The notes: a model not told the origin generated them from the sequence alone. 64,000 bases of DNA from JANMES01 sp038329865 (GCA_038329865.1 JBBQNK010000017.1:24163-88162), one strand, 5' to 3'; shown: positions 51,150 through 60,549, counted from the first letter of the stretch. Numbers and translations are program-made.

Positions 51150-52046
51150 CTATGCCACGCTGACGTTCTTCTTTTTCAGCGTCGTGCGCTTTAGGACATG
51201 TTCGACAGTTTCGAGCCGCGAGACGAGTTCGCCCATATCGCCCGGCCGCTTAGCGATCTTGGTGTGGGCGCAGTCCATCACGAGGTTGGAGAGATTTTCG
51301 GGGACATTCTTATTGAGTTCCACCGGGGCCGCCATAGCGCCGTCGACCAGGAAGCTGTTTTCGGTCTTTTTCAACGTGAAGAGCGTCGGCAGCTTAGCGC
51401 CGGTGAGGCACCAGTACATCGTCGCACCGAAATTGAAGACGTCCGTCCGCTGAGTGACCGGCTCGCAGCGCACCTGCTCCGGCGAGATGTAATCCGGCGT
51501 ACCCTGGATGCGTTCTTTCTTCGTGCCGATGCGGCAGGCTTGGCCGAGGTCGATCACTTTCGTTACGCCATCGGCGGAAAGGAGAATATTGTTCGGCTTG
51601 AGATCGCAGTGGACATAACCCGCTTGATGCAGTGACTGCAGCGCCTTGGCGGTGTCGATGAAGCATTTGACGAGCTTCAGCATGCTCGGCGTCTTTTGCA
51701 GATCAAGCGGCGCGCCGTCGAATAACTCCATGACCAGCGCAGCCTCGGTCGTTGTGCGGAACAGCGACTTGTGCGACTTCATATCGACAACCTTGCGGAG
51801 GTTGTCGTGCCGGGCAGCGCGGCCGACTTCGAACTCATTTTCAAGTTGCTCAATGAATCGGGCGTGCTTATCCGTTTTGCGGACGACATGCTTGAGCGCG
51901 TAAATCTGCTTGGATTCGCGATGGCTGACGGCGTAAATGATGCTCCCGGCGCCTTCACCGATGAAATCGATGACGTCGTAATCAAAAACCGAGGCCGGGA
52001 TCGCCGAGGCAGTACTTCCCTGCGAAAATGAGGATCCGTCAGTCAT
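51150..52046 (-). CDS. Ser/Thr protein kinase (eukaryotic-like)
   Basis: 298 residues from ATG 52046 (MTDGSSFSQGS); the longer frame start at 52109 is not supported. Kinase subdomains are GEGAGSIIYAV (Gly loop), Lys52 in YALKH, HCDLKPNN with catalytic Asp148, DLGQA with Asp166 (DFG equivalent) and YISPEQ (APE equivalent). The Arg before the catalytic Asp is Cys, so it is a non-RD kinase, often independent of activation-loop phosphorylation. No membrane helix or extra sensory domain is present. It lies between the atpA terminator and the degenerate PilB gene, and may regulate that protein; this is inference. Confidence 0.9.
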   Translation of the reverse strand: MTDGSSFSQGSTASAIPASVFDYDVIDFIGEGAGSIIYAVSHRESKQIYALKHVVRKTDKHARFIEQLENEFEVGRAARHDNLRKVVDMKSHKSLFRTTTEAALVMELFDGAPLDLQKTPSMLKLVKCFIDTAKALQSLHQAGYVHCDLKPNNILLSADGVTKVIDLGQACRIGTKKERIQGTPDYISPEQVRCEPVTQRTDVFNFGATMYWCLTGAKLPTLFTLKKTENSFLVDGAMAAPVELNKNVPENLSNLVMDCAHTKIAKRPGDMGELVSRLETVEHVLKRTTLKKKNVSVA

Positions 52047-52283
52047 GCGTGTTGCCCCCGAATAAAGCTGTCGTGTGTGCCGATACTCATCCGTAAGCAT
52101 CGGCAGCACGCAACGTCATCTTCTACTACGCTCGACGGGGAGATTTATTCAAATCCCGTACCATTTTTCGGAAAGTCCACCCAGGCGGCATGCTTCCCAG
52201 GACGCGACATCGCTTTTTGGGCTCTAAACCCATCCGCCCGCAACAATTGCGCCTCAACGCCCGACAAACCATTGCGCAGAAAA

Positions 52284-52318
52284 TGAGCGGCCTGGGAGGG
52301 TTATTCCCGGGCCGCTCA
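52284..52318 (-). terminator. Terminator-like hairpin after atpA
   Basis: TGAGCGGCC (52284-52292) pairs with GGCCGCTCA (52310-52318), with an inner GGGA/TCCC. On the minus strand it comes 35 bases after the atpA stop and is followed by TTTTC. It marks the end of the ATP synthase transcript before atpG, atpD and atpC, which are not there. Confidence 0.75.
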
Positions 52319-52353
52319 TAGATCATTCGATCGGAATAATCGCTAGGCGCCAG

Positions 52354-53865
<1,512 letters not shown>

Positions 53866-53878
53866 GTCTTACTCCAGA

Positions 53879-54442
53879 TTATTTCGGTCGTGCCGCTAAA
53901 AATTGTTGTTTGATTGCTTCGAGCTGGTACTTCACGCTGGCGTCGATTAGCTTGTCTTCCACCTGCAGCATCAGGCCGCCGATGATCGACTCATCGACGG
54001 TTTGATTGACGAACGCCGTCTTGCCCAAGGCCGTGCTAACTTTTTGCTGCACCTGCTGCAGTTGGTCGGGAGTGAGCATTTGCGCGACGGTCACGTCGAC
54101 CTCGACTTTGTTCCGCATCTGATCAACGAGATAGCCGTACGCCTCTGCGACTTCGGTCAGCACACTCAGCCGACCTTTGGCGTTGAGCACGCCGAGGAAA
54201 TTCACCAGCAAGGGTGAGACCTTGCCGTCGAACGCGCGCTTAATGAGCGAGGCCCGCTCGCCGGTGCTGATGCTCGGGTCGATCGTGAACAGCCGCAGTG
54301 CGGGCGTGCCTTTGATCGCGTCGGCGATCGAAGATAGATCGGCACCGATCGCGTCGGTCTGGCCTTTTTCTTCCGCCAGTTCCAGCAGCGACTGGGCGTA
54401 GATGAGGGCGGTGGTTGAGTGGTGTTTTGTTTTCATCTTCAT
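53879..54442 (-). CDS. atpH: F-type ATP synthase subunit delta
   Basis: 187 residues from ATG 54442 (MKMKTKHHSTTALIYAQSLL); the longer reading from 54505 would translate the inverted repeat. Delta (OSCP) connects the alpha-beta head to the b-subunit stalk. Family signs are YAQSLLELAEE, LLVNFLGVLNAKGRL, and the C-terminal VDESIIGGLMLQVEDKLIDASVKYQLE. Length is typical (about 180). Its start codon abuts the repeat at 54444-54506, and no good Shine-Dalgarno is visible, so initiation may rely on coupling or the repeat structure. Confidence 0.93.
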   Translation of the reverse strand: MKMKTKHHSTTALIYAQSLLELAEEKGQTDAIGADLSSIADAIKGTPALRLFTIDPSISTGERASLIKRAFDGKVSPLLVNFLGVLNAKGRLSVLTEVAEAYGYLVDQMRNKVEVDVTVAQMLTPDQLQQVQQKVSTALGKTAFVNQTVDESIIGGLMLQVEDKLIDASVKYQLEAIKQQFLAARPK

Positions 54443-54443
54443 G

Positions 54444-54506
54444 TTGCCGACTGCCAATTTGCAATTGTCGATTTCAATCGGCAATCGGCAGTTGGCATCC
54501 GGCAAT
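54444..54506. repeat. Imperfect inverted repeat between atpF and atpH
   Basis: gttgccgactgccaattt (54444 onwards) pairs imperfectly with the segment ending at 54506 (...ggcagttggcatccggcaat). ttgcaattg in its centre matches the element after lon. It separates two co-transcribed ATP synthase genes that usually nearly touch, and so must be transcribed within the operon. Confidence 0.65.
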
Positions 54507-54509
54507 CTC

Positions 54510-55232
54510 CTAGTTCTTATTCACCGCTTGCATCTGCTCCAGGCTCCGCGCCACCAAATCACGCTGGTCATCAGCATTGAGGTTGCGGCGGAGAATTTTC
54601 TCGGCCACGCTCGTCGCCAGCACGGCCGCCTGGTCGTACACCTCGCGGACTGCGGCGGTCTTAGCGCCTTCGATTTCCTTCAGAGCCTTTTCCTTCATCT
54701 CTTCTGATTCCGCCTGCGTGCGGGCGCGGATGGAAGAGGCCGCCTGCTCGGCGTCGGTGATGGCTTTGGCAATCATCTCGCGAACCGTTCGATCCGCATC
54801 GGCCAGCTTGGCGTTGAGTTCCTTGAGCGAGCCCTCAGCCTTGCTGCGGGCGGCCTCGGCGCTGGCGATGTCGCCGCGGATCTTGGCTTCGCGGGCCTTC
54901 AAACCGGCCAGCACGTTCTTCCATGCGGTCGGGTACAACACGGCGAGCATGACGACGAAAATGATCACGACCCAGAGGGCCTGATACCACGTCTGAGCAT
55001 CGTCAAAAGCCGGGAGTAACGGCGGATTAGATTCCTCGTGCTCGCCGGCTTTGGGGTGCTCGGGCGTTGCGGCGGATTCAACCTTGCCGGTTTCCACTTT
55101 CGCAGCAGCGGAAGGCAGGTGGTCCATCGTGACCGTCTTGGTCTCGAGAGTCGACTGTTGCGCCCGCAGCGTCGCCGTCGATAGGAGCAGCACCGTCGGC
55201 AGCAGCATCGCAAGTAAAAATCGCTTCAGCAT
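54510..55232 (-). CDS. atpF: F-type ATP synthase subunit b with N-terminal extension
   Basis: 240 residues from ATG 55232 (MLKRFLLAMLLPTVLLLSTATLRAQQ). Standard b subunits have about 160 residues with one N-terminal helix. Here a signal-peptide-like segment (1-25, ending in ATLRAQQ) and a His/Glu-rich spacer come before the usual helix (ALWVVIIFVVMLAVLYPTAW, about 83-102). The long charged helical stalk then runs from about 105 (AREAKIRGDIASAEAARSKAEG). Mature protein would then have the anchor after an exported N-terminus. It is the peripheral stalk binding delta. The start is supported by its position next to a GGTGACGC-type leader only, but the extension is in frame and hydrophobic. Confidence 0.92.
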   Translation of the reverse strand: MLKRFLLAMLLPTVLLLSTATLRAQQSTLETKTVTMDHLPSAAAKVETGKVESAATPEHPKAGEHEESNPPLLPAFDDAQTWYQALWVVIIFVVMLAVLYPTAWKNVLAGLKAREAKIRGDIASAEAARSKAEGSLKELNAKLADADRTVREMIAKAITDAEQAASSIRARTQAESEEMKEKALKEIEGAKTAAVREVYDQAAVLATSVAEKILRRNLNADDQRDLVARSLEQMQAVNKN

Positions 55233-55304
55233 AGCGTCACCTTTCAGAGTTCGCGAACGAGGCAAAAGATTGCGATCGTTTTCACGGCCGCAATCCTGAT
55301 TGAC

Positions 55305-55592
55305 TTACTTCACAATCTGTTCAAACACCGGGCCGATATGCCCCAGGGCCTGAAGACAGATGACCAATGCGAAGAACGTGAACCCTTCGATCAGCGCAGC
55401 TGCGATGATCATGTTCGTGCCGATACGACCACCGGCCTCGGGCTGACGGGCGATGCCTTCCATCGCTTGGCCGGCCAGATGGCCGATACCTTTGGCGGCG
55501 CCGAGAACGACAAGGCCGGCACCCAACGTTGCACCGAACACGCCGAAGCCGTGGTCGGGAAACACGAATACATCGGACAGAAGACTCAACAT
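55305..55592 (-). CDS. atpE: F-type ATP synthase subunit c
   Basis: 95 residues with two helices. The helix 1 glycine-rich packing motif is GATLGAGLVVLGAAKG and the loop has ARQPEAGG. Ion-binding Glu69 sits in AAALIEGFTFFALVI in helix 2. It forms the membrane rotor ring. The residue after Glu is Gly and no helix-1 Gln of the Na+ type is seen, so proton coupling is expected. The N-terminus is slightly extended (MLSLLSDVFVFPDHGFG). The gap from atpB is 127 bases, large for the operon. Confidence 0.95.
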   Translation of the reverse strand: MLSLLSDVFVFPDHGFGVFGATLGAGLVVLGAAKGIGHLAGQAMEGIARQPEAGGRIGTNMIIAAALIEGFTFFALVICLQALGHIGPVFEQIVK

Positions 55593-55719
55593 AAAAAACT
55601 CCCTCGGACTTGCGTCCGAAACAATGCGGCGACCGACAATTGTCGTTTCATCCGCGAATAAATTGTGCCGAACTTAAAAGTTAATAGCCCAGGCGTCGGC
55701 TGCTCTGAGCGAAGTTTGT

Positions 55720-56835
55720 TTAGTGCTCGGGCGCAACAGCGCTCGCGATGAACAACGTTGTCAGGAACGTAAATATGTACGCCTGCAGGAACGACACGAA
55801 CAGTTCAAGCACTCGGATCAATAAGCTGAGCAGTGTGACCGGTGCGCCGATGCCGATCTGCATGGCGATGCCGGACGCAACCGGGATCAAAAACACCAGC
55901 GCCGCCAGCACGATGTGGCCGGCGATCATGTTTGCGAACAATCGAATCATCAGCGCAAACGGTTTGATGAACGCGCCGATCAATTCCAGAAAGAGCAATG
56001 CGGCCCACATTGGTACGTCAATCAGCCAGCCGATCTGCGAACCACCCGGGGCGGGCTTGAACGGGTGCGGGGCAAAGTTCCAGAAGTACAACGGCACGGC
56101 CATGAGGATTGCCATCACCGGGTTCACGCCGTGCCCGTGAGCATCGGCGGAATGGATCTGGCCGTGACCATTGTGTTTCACGTGTTCGCCGTCGTGGTAA
56201 TGATTGGTCGGATTTTTTAAGGCGTCGAAGTCTCCTGGAACGTCCGCGGCGAGACCTTCGCCGCGGATGTGCTCCAAATCATGGGCCGTCTCGTGGCCGT
56301 TTTCTCCGTCGGAGCTGTGTTCTTCGTGGTGAGCCTGGTGGCCGTACGTGCCGTCCATCAGCGAGCGGGCGACCTGGATAATGCCGTTCAAATGCACGAA
56401 CAGAAACGCACAAACCGCCAATGCGCCAGTCGTCGTCAGTCGGCCGGTCGCGGTGCCGCCGATGTGTGATTCTTTACCGGTGAAAAGCGTAATGATCTCG
56501 CCGATCGGAATCTGGCCGAGCAGGTTGCAAAACAGGATGAAGAAGAAGAGCGTCCAAAGGAACGGCACGAAACGATCAGTGTGTTCCTTAAGAGCAGGGC
56601 GGAAAACTTCGACGCGGAGGAATTCGAGAATTGACTCGAAGAAATTTTTCGAGCCCGTGGGCGCTTCGATCGCGGCCTTTCGGAAAAGAACTGGGAAGAT
56701 CAGCAGAATCAGCACTGCCGCCACAAGCGCCATGAACATCTGGTTGGTCATGTGCATCGGCCCGACATCGAAATGCATCGGATGCGGGAGGATGTGATTC
56801 ATCGGGTCTTGAGAGGCGAGCAGTGAAAGCATCAT
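55720..56835 (-). CDS. atpB: F-type ATP synthase subunit a with large His-rich insertion
   Basis: 371 residues (E. coli 271). The a subunit forms the proton channels next to the c-ring; essential Arg298 lies in ALMIRLFANMIAGH and FIKPFALM precedes it. Between the second-third hydrophobic region and PVMAILMAVPLYFWNF there is an insertion of about 75 residues (about 161-238), with 15 His plus many Asp and Glu (HHEEHSSDGENGHETAHDLEH is an example stretch in 169-189). By position it would be a loop between membrane helices. Such a loop could bind metal ions or act in pH response, but its role is unknown. The ATG pair at 56835/56832 leaves the start ambiguous by one codon. Confidence 0.94.
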   Translation of the reverse strand: MMLSLLASQDPMNHILPHPMHFDVGPMHMTNQMFMALVAAVLILLIFPVLFRKAAIEAPTGSKNFFESILEFLRVEVFRPALKEHTDRFVPFLWTLFFFILFCNLLGQIPIGEIITLFTGKESHIGGTATGRLTTTGALAVCAFLFVHLNGIIQVARSLMDGTYGHQAHHEEHSSDGENGHETAHDLEHIRGEGLAADVPGDFDALKNPTNHYHDGEHVKHNGHGQIHSADAHGHGVNPVMAILMAVPLYFWNFAPHPFKPAPGGSQIGWLIDVPMWAALLFLELIGAFIKPFALMIRLFANMIAGHIVLAALVFLIPVASGIAMQIGIGAPVTLLSLLIRVLELFVSFLQAYIFTFLTTLFIASAVAPEH

Positions 56836-56844
56836 TTCAGTTCT

Positions 56845-57252
56845 CTACTGTTTTGGAGCCGGCGGCGTTGGGTGCGGCACATCGACCGGGGCCGACTTCA
56901 CCGCCTGCACGAAGCAAATCACCAACGCGATCAGGCCGGCCCAGTACAATCCCGCCAGCCAATACAAAAAACTAGGCCCGGGTTTCAACTTGAGGTAAAC
57001 GAATCCTCCTGCCCCGATGGCAGCGAACATCTGCAGCACGGTTCCGACCAAACCCGCCTGCGATACAGCGTATTGCGAGTAGCCACGAACCAAAATTCCT
57101 GGAACCGTCGCAAGTAGCGAGGCCGCCGTCACAATGACGAAGGCAATCACCATCTCACGATTCCCCGGTTCCACGCCGAGCGCCTTGCAAGCCGCGAATC
57201 CGAGAGCGGCCGACAGGACGAGCACGACAGGCACTACGATCAGAGCACGCAT
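56845..57252 (-). CDS. AtpI-like ATP synthase-associated membrane protein
   Basis: 135 residues with four hydrophobic segments (about 3-24, 34-55, 68-90, 97-118), ending in a Pro-rich tail (VPHPTPPAPKQ). It is at the atpI position between atpZ and atpB, nine bases before atpB. AtpI assists c-ring assembly or Mg2+ handling in other bacteria. Sequence similarity is weak, so the name is based on topology and context. Confidence 0.65.
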   Translation of the reverse strand: MRALIVVPVVLVLSAALGFAACKALGVEPGNREMVIAFVIVTAASLLATVPGILVRGYSQYAVSQAGLVGTVLQMFAAIGAGGFVYLKLKPGPSFLYWLAGLYWAGLIALVICFVQAVKSAPVDVPHPTPPAPKQ

Positions 57253-57259
57253 GAAGCGT

Positions 57260-57469
57260 TCAATCCTTGTTGATCCGCATGCCGTCCTTGATCAGCAGAT
57301 ACATTCCCGCTGCAAGGCCAAGCATCGAACCGATGACAACGCCCCAGGGCGACCAATCGTATTTTGAATCGAGCCAGCGCCCGACGAAGACGCCAAGGCC
57401 GACACCGATTCCCACTTGCAAGCCAGTTCCTACGAACTGACCCCAATTCGGATCCGAATCCTTGGGCAT
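57260..57469 (-). CDS. AtpZ/AtpQ-like small ATP synthase accessory protein
   Basis: 69 residues from ATG 57469 (MPKDSDPNWGQFVGTGLQVGIGVGLG). It has two glycine-rich helices (about 16-30 and 44-60), the second followed by the YLLIKDGMR end. This is the pattern of the AtpZ/AtpI-related family (small proteins at the head of ATP synthase operons). WLDSKYDWSPW in the loop is typical. It likely opens this operon; the next gene starts seven bases later. In Bacillus, AtpZ and AtpI form a Ca2+/Mg2+ transport complex. Confidence 0.8.
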   Translation of the reverse strand: MPKDSDPNWGQFVGTGLQVGIGVGLGVFVGRWLDSKYDWSPWGVVIGSMLGLAAGMYLLIKDGMRINKD

Positions 57470-57652
57470 TATGACTCCGCCGCCGCGGGTTCGTGCAAAA
57501 AAGCACAAAGGTCAACGAAACCTTTCGCCCGAGAGCGCGATAAGTTAGTAGGATTGTGGGGGAAGGTCAAGCTTACGAGCGGTTGAATGCAGGTCGTACT
57601 CGCCTGGCTGTTTCAGTCATGCCGGCAAATACCGTTCGACATTTCGCGGATT

Positions 57653-58147
57653 TCAATTTTGGGTCAAGGGTCGCAGATTTCTCGCCTCTCGTTCCTTTTG
57701 CACAGCTTTCCAAACTTCGGGCTCGGCCTGAAGGAATTTTGTGAATTGACTCGACCCAACACCCAATCGATCTTTCGCCGGCGCTGTCGCCCAATCGCAC
57801 GCACATAGAATGTCTAAAACCAGTCCAATGACTTGCGGATAAAGCGGATTTCGCCCGGAAACGTCGAGTGAAAACCATTCGGGCGGCGCGAATAGTTCTA
57901 ATGCGATCGGCTGGCGAAGTTCGATCGCCGCGCGCAGCCTCAGGCGGCGTAGGGCGGCTTCGCGGTTCTTCGTTTGGCTTCGGGATTCCCCGGCGATCGC
58001 CTGCAGCCCGCTCGGCTGGTGAGTGATTCGCACGTTGGAACTGGTCTTGTTGCGCTTCTGCCCGCCAGGGCCGGGACCGCGGAAGACTTCCACCTTGCAG
58101 GACCGCAGGAAGACTTCATCGGAAACTGTTCTAACCCCGTCTGGCAT
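57653..58147 (-). CDS. Release-factor-like GGQ domain protein
   Basis: 164 residues. The peptide-release loop GPGPGGQKRNKTSSNVRITH (GGQ at 28-30) followed by SGLQAIAGESRSQTKNREAALRRL is the core of class I release factors. Codon-recognition domains are absent, and a C-terminal extension of about 80 residues is present. Proteins of this size include ArfB (rescues stalled ribosomes) and PrfH-type factors; GGQKRNKTSS differs from the ArfB GxGGQHVNK pattern. The C-terminal part is not the basic ArfB tail, so this looks like a separate subgroup. It probably hydrolyses peptidyl-tRNA on ribosomes. It is divergent from pstS. Confidence 0.85.
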   Translation of the reverse strand: MPDGVRTVSDEVFLRSCKVEVFRGPGPGGQKRNKTSSNVRITHQPSGLQAIAGESRSQTKNREAALRRLRLRAAIELRQPIALELFAPPEWFSLDVSGRNPLYPQVIGLVLDILCACDWATAPAKDRLGVGSSQFTKFLQAEPEVWKAVQKEREARNLRPLTQN

Positions 58148-58202
58148 TTTTTAAGTCAATTTCAGTCAATCAGTTACAGGCGAATCTTAACATTTCTTCA
58201 GC

Positions 58203-58231
58203 CTGTAACGACGCGCTAACCGTTTGTTAAT
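58203..58231 (+). promoter_or_regulatory. Candidate Pho box upstream of pstS
   Basis: Three 7-base half-sites, CTGTAAC, CGCTAAC and TGTTAAT, are spaced exactly four bases apart (11-base period), as in PhoB/PhoP binding sites. The first overlaps an inverted repeat GTTACAGGC...GCCTGTAAC. It lies 65 bases upstream of the pstS start. A phosphate-starvation regulator is the obvious candidate. Confidence 0.6.
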
Positions 58232-58296
58232 AATCGCCGCTTATCGTCCGCCGCAGGAAAAACGAGAACACCATTCTACCAAGAAGGAGAAAGCTT

Positions 58297-59373
58297 ATGT
58301 TGCAGTTGATCAAGCGAGCGAGCGTGGCGGCGTTGACGAGCCTGGCGATTGCGGGAACCTGTTTCGCGGAAACGCGCCTGCAAGGCGCGGGCGCGACTTT
58401 CCCCGAGCCGTTCTACAAGCGGCTGGTCGCAGAGTATCAGAAACTTCACCCCGAAATTCAGATCGACTACCAGGGCATCGGCTCGGGTGGCGGCATCAAG
58501 GGCATTACCGAAAAGACCGTGGACTTCGCCGGCTCGGATGCTCCGATGAGCAAGAAAGAAATCGAAGCCGCCGGCGGCGCGGCGAACCTCGTTCAAGTCC
58601 CGAGCTGTGCCGGCGGTGTCGTGCCGGCGTACAACGTTCCGGGCGTCACGGTTGATCTGAAGTTCACCGGCGAAATCTTGGCCGACATCTACATGGGCAA
58701 GATCACCAAGTGGAATGACCCGGCGATCGCAAAGGTCAACGAAGGCGTGAAGCTTCCGGACACGGCCATCACCCCCGCATGGCGCACCGACGGCAGCGGA
58801 ACCAACTACGTCTTCACCAACTACCTCGCCACACAGAGCGAAGAGTTCAAGGGCAAAGTCGGCGTGGGTAAGAGCGTGAAGTGGCCCGTCGGCCAGGGTG
58901 GCAAGGGCAACCCGGGCGTGGCGGCGATCGTCCAACAGACGCCGGGCGCGCTCGGCTACATCGAGCAGAACTTCGCCGACAGCAACAAGATTTCGTACGG
59001 TGCCGTGGAGAACAAGAACGGTAAGTTCGTGAAAGCGACTCCGGAAGCCGTCTCCGCCGCCGGCGCCGGTGCGGTCGAACAGTTCGAAGGCACCGTCCTG
59101 GCAGCCAACTTGTGGAACCAGGCCGGCGACGATTCGTACCCGATCGCGTCGTTCACCTACCTGATCGTTTACAAGGACCTGAGCAACGTCAAGAGCAAGG
59201 AACAGGCTCAGGCGCTGACCGACTTCCTCTACTGGGCCACCCACGACGGCCAGAAGTTTGCCAAGGAGCTCGACTACGCTCCGCTGGCGGATGGCGTGAC
59301 GAAGAAAGTCGACGGCGCACTGGAGTCGCTTACCTACAGCGGCGCTGGTATGAAGCCGATGGCGGCGAAGTAA
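58297..59373 (+). CDS. pstS: Phosphate ABC transporter, substrate-binding protein
   Basis: 358 residues from ATG 58297, with AAGGAGA. A signal peptide (1-24, ending in GTCFA) precedes mature ETRLQGAGATFPEPFYKRL. Phosphate-binding motifs are GAGATFPEPFY, GSGGGIKGI, FAGSDAPM and RTDGSGTNYVFTNYL. Length and composition match PstS. It captures inorganic phosphate in the periplasm for PstCA. A candidate Pho box lies upstream, and a strong hairpin follows its stop before pstC, likely giving more PstS than channel subunits. Confidence 0.96.
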   Translation: MLQLIKRASVAALTSLAIAGTCFAETRLQGAGATFPEPFYKRLVAEYQKLHPEIQIDYQGIGSGGGIKGITEKTVDFAGSDAPMSKKEIEAAGGAANLVQVPSCAGGVVPAYNVPGVTVDLKFTGEILADIYMGKITKWNDPAIAKVNEGVKLPDTAITPAWRTDGSGTNYVFTNYLATQSEEFKGKVGVGKSVKWPVGQGGKGNPGVAAIVQQTPGALGYIEQNFADSNKISYGAVENKNGKFVKATPEAVSAAGAGAVEQFEGTVLAANLWNQAGDDSYPIASFTYLIVYKDLSNVKSKEQAQALTDFLYWATHDGQKFAKELDYAPLADGVTKKVDGALESLTYSGAGMKPMAAK

Positions 59374-59402
59374 CTCGGGCGGTTGTTTTTCAATCTCGGC
59401 GG

Positions 59403-59437
59403 AGCCCACGGATCGACCGGCTGTCGATCCGTGGGCT
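59403..59437 (+). terminator. Strong hairpin between pstS and pstC
   Basis: AGCCCACGGATCGAC (59403-59417) pairs perfectly with 59423-59437 across a 5-base loop. There is no long U-run (tccc follows), so it may be a partial terminator or an mRNA-stabilising structure that raises pstS over pstC, as seen in other pst operons. Confidence 0.65.
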
Positions 59438-59469
59438 TCCCGCACTGACTGATACTCCAAGGACCCAGT

Positions 59470-60549
59470 ATGACTCAATTGGCTGCAGAAATTCCTCCGC
59501 CAGCGCCGCCGGCTGATATTTCCATCCGGCAGCGAACGCAGTTTCTTAGCAGCGATCTCATTCTTCGCTGGGTGACGGCCGGTTCGGCGGTCATTGTCAT
59601 CCTTATGCTTTCTTCGCTGATCTTCGTGCTGGCCCAGGCGGCGCTGCCGAGCATCAAGGCATTCGGATTCAGCTTCCTGGTCGGGAGCGAATGGCGCCCC
59701 AACTCACTGCCCGGCGATCCGATGCTCGATGCCAAGGGCCATGTCGTCATCGAAGACGGCGAAGTCGTGACCAAGATGATCCCGCCCGCGTTTGGCGCGC
59801 TGCCGGTGATCTGGGGGACGGCCGTCAGCTCGATCCTCTCGCTCATCGTCGCCGTGCCGTTGAGTCTTGGTGCGGCGATTTTCCTGGTGCGGGCGGCGAG
59901 CCGCGTATTGATCGGCCCGGTTTCATTCCTGATCGAATTCCTCGCGGCGATCCCCTCCATCGCCTACGGGCTGTGGGGCTTATTTGTTTTGTGTCCGTTT
60001 CTGCAGGCTCACGTCGAGCCGGGGCTCAACGGATTTTTTGAACACGTGCCCGGGTTGCGCTGGCTTTCCTCGACCTCCGGCGCTCTGACCGGCCGCGACA
60101 TGTTCGCCGGCGGATTGGTGCTGGGCATCATGATCATCCCGATCATTACCGCCATCAGCCGCGACGTGCTGCGGCAGGTGCCGCGGGCACAGATTGAAGG
60201 AACCGTCGCACTGGGCGCAACGTGGTGGGAAAGCTGCCGCGAGATGCTGACGTTCAGCCGGTCGGGCCTGTTCGGCGCGATCATGCTTGGCATGGCGCGG
60301 GCGGCGGGCGAGACGATGGCGATCACCATGGTCATCGGCAACAACAACCAGATCAAATCGAGCCTGTTCGCGCCGGCCCAGACGATGTCGAGCCTGCTCG
60401 CCAACGAATTCGCCGAGGCCAGTACGGAAATTCACCGGGCGGCATTGGTGGAAGTGGCGCTGGTCCTGCTGCTGATGTCGCTGGCGTTCAATGTCGTGGC
60501 CCGCTACCTGGTGGTCGGCAAACAGTCGCGATCTGCTGCCGCACATTAG
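59470..60549 (+). CDS. pstC: Phosphate ABC transporter permease PstC
   Basis: 359 residues with six helices. The ATP-binding-cassette contact loop has EGTVALGATWWESCREML (EAA motif). FLIEFLAAIPSIAYGLWGLFVL and GMARAAGETMAITMVIGN are PstC hallmarks. Two extra-cytoplasmic insertions, at about residues 75-105 (NSLPGDPMLDAKGHVV) and 175-200, make it longer than E. coli PstC (319). It pairs with PstA to form the membrane channel. Confidence 0.95.
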   Translation: MTQLAAEIPPPAPPADISIRQRTQFLSSDLILRWVTAGSAVIVILMLSSLIFVLAQAALPSIKAFGFSFLVGSEWRPNSLPGDPMLDAKGHVVIEDGEVVTKMIPPAFGALPVIWGTAVSSILSLIVAVPLSLGAAIFLVRAASRVLIGPVSFLIEFLAAIPSIAYGLWGLFVLCPFLQAHVEPGLNGFFEHVPGLRWLSSTSGALTGRDMFAGGLVLGIMIIPIITAISRDVLRQVPRAQIEGTVALGATWWESCREMLTFSRSGLFGAIMLGMARAAGETMAITMVIGNNNQIKSSLFAPAQTMSSLLANEFAEASTEIHRAALVEVALVLLLMSLAFNVVARYLVVGKQSRSAAAH

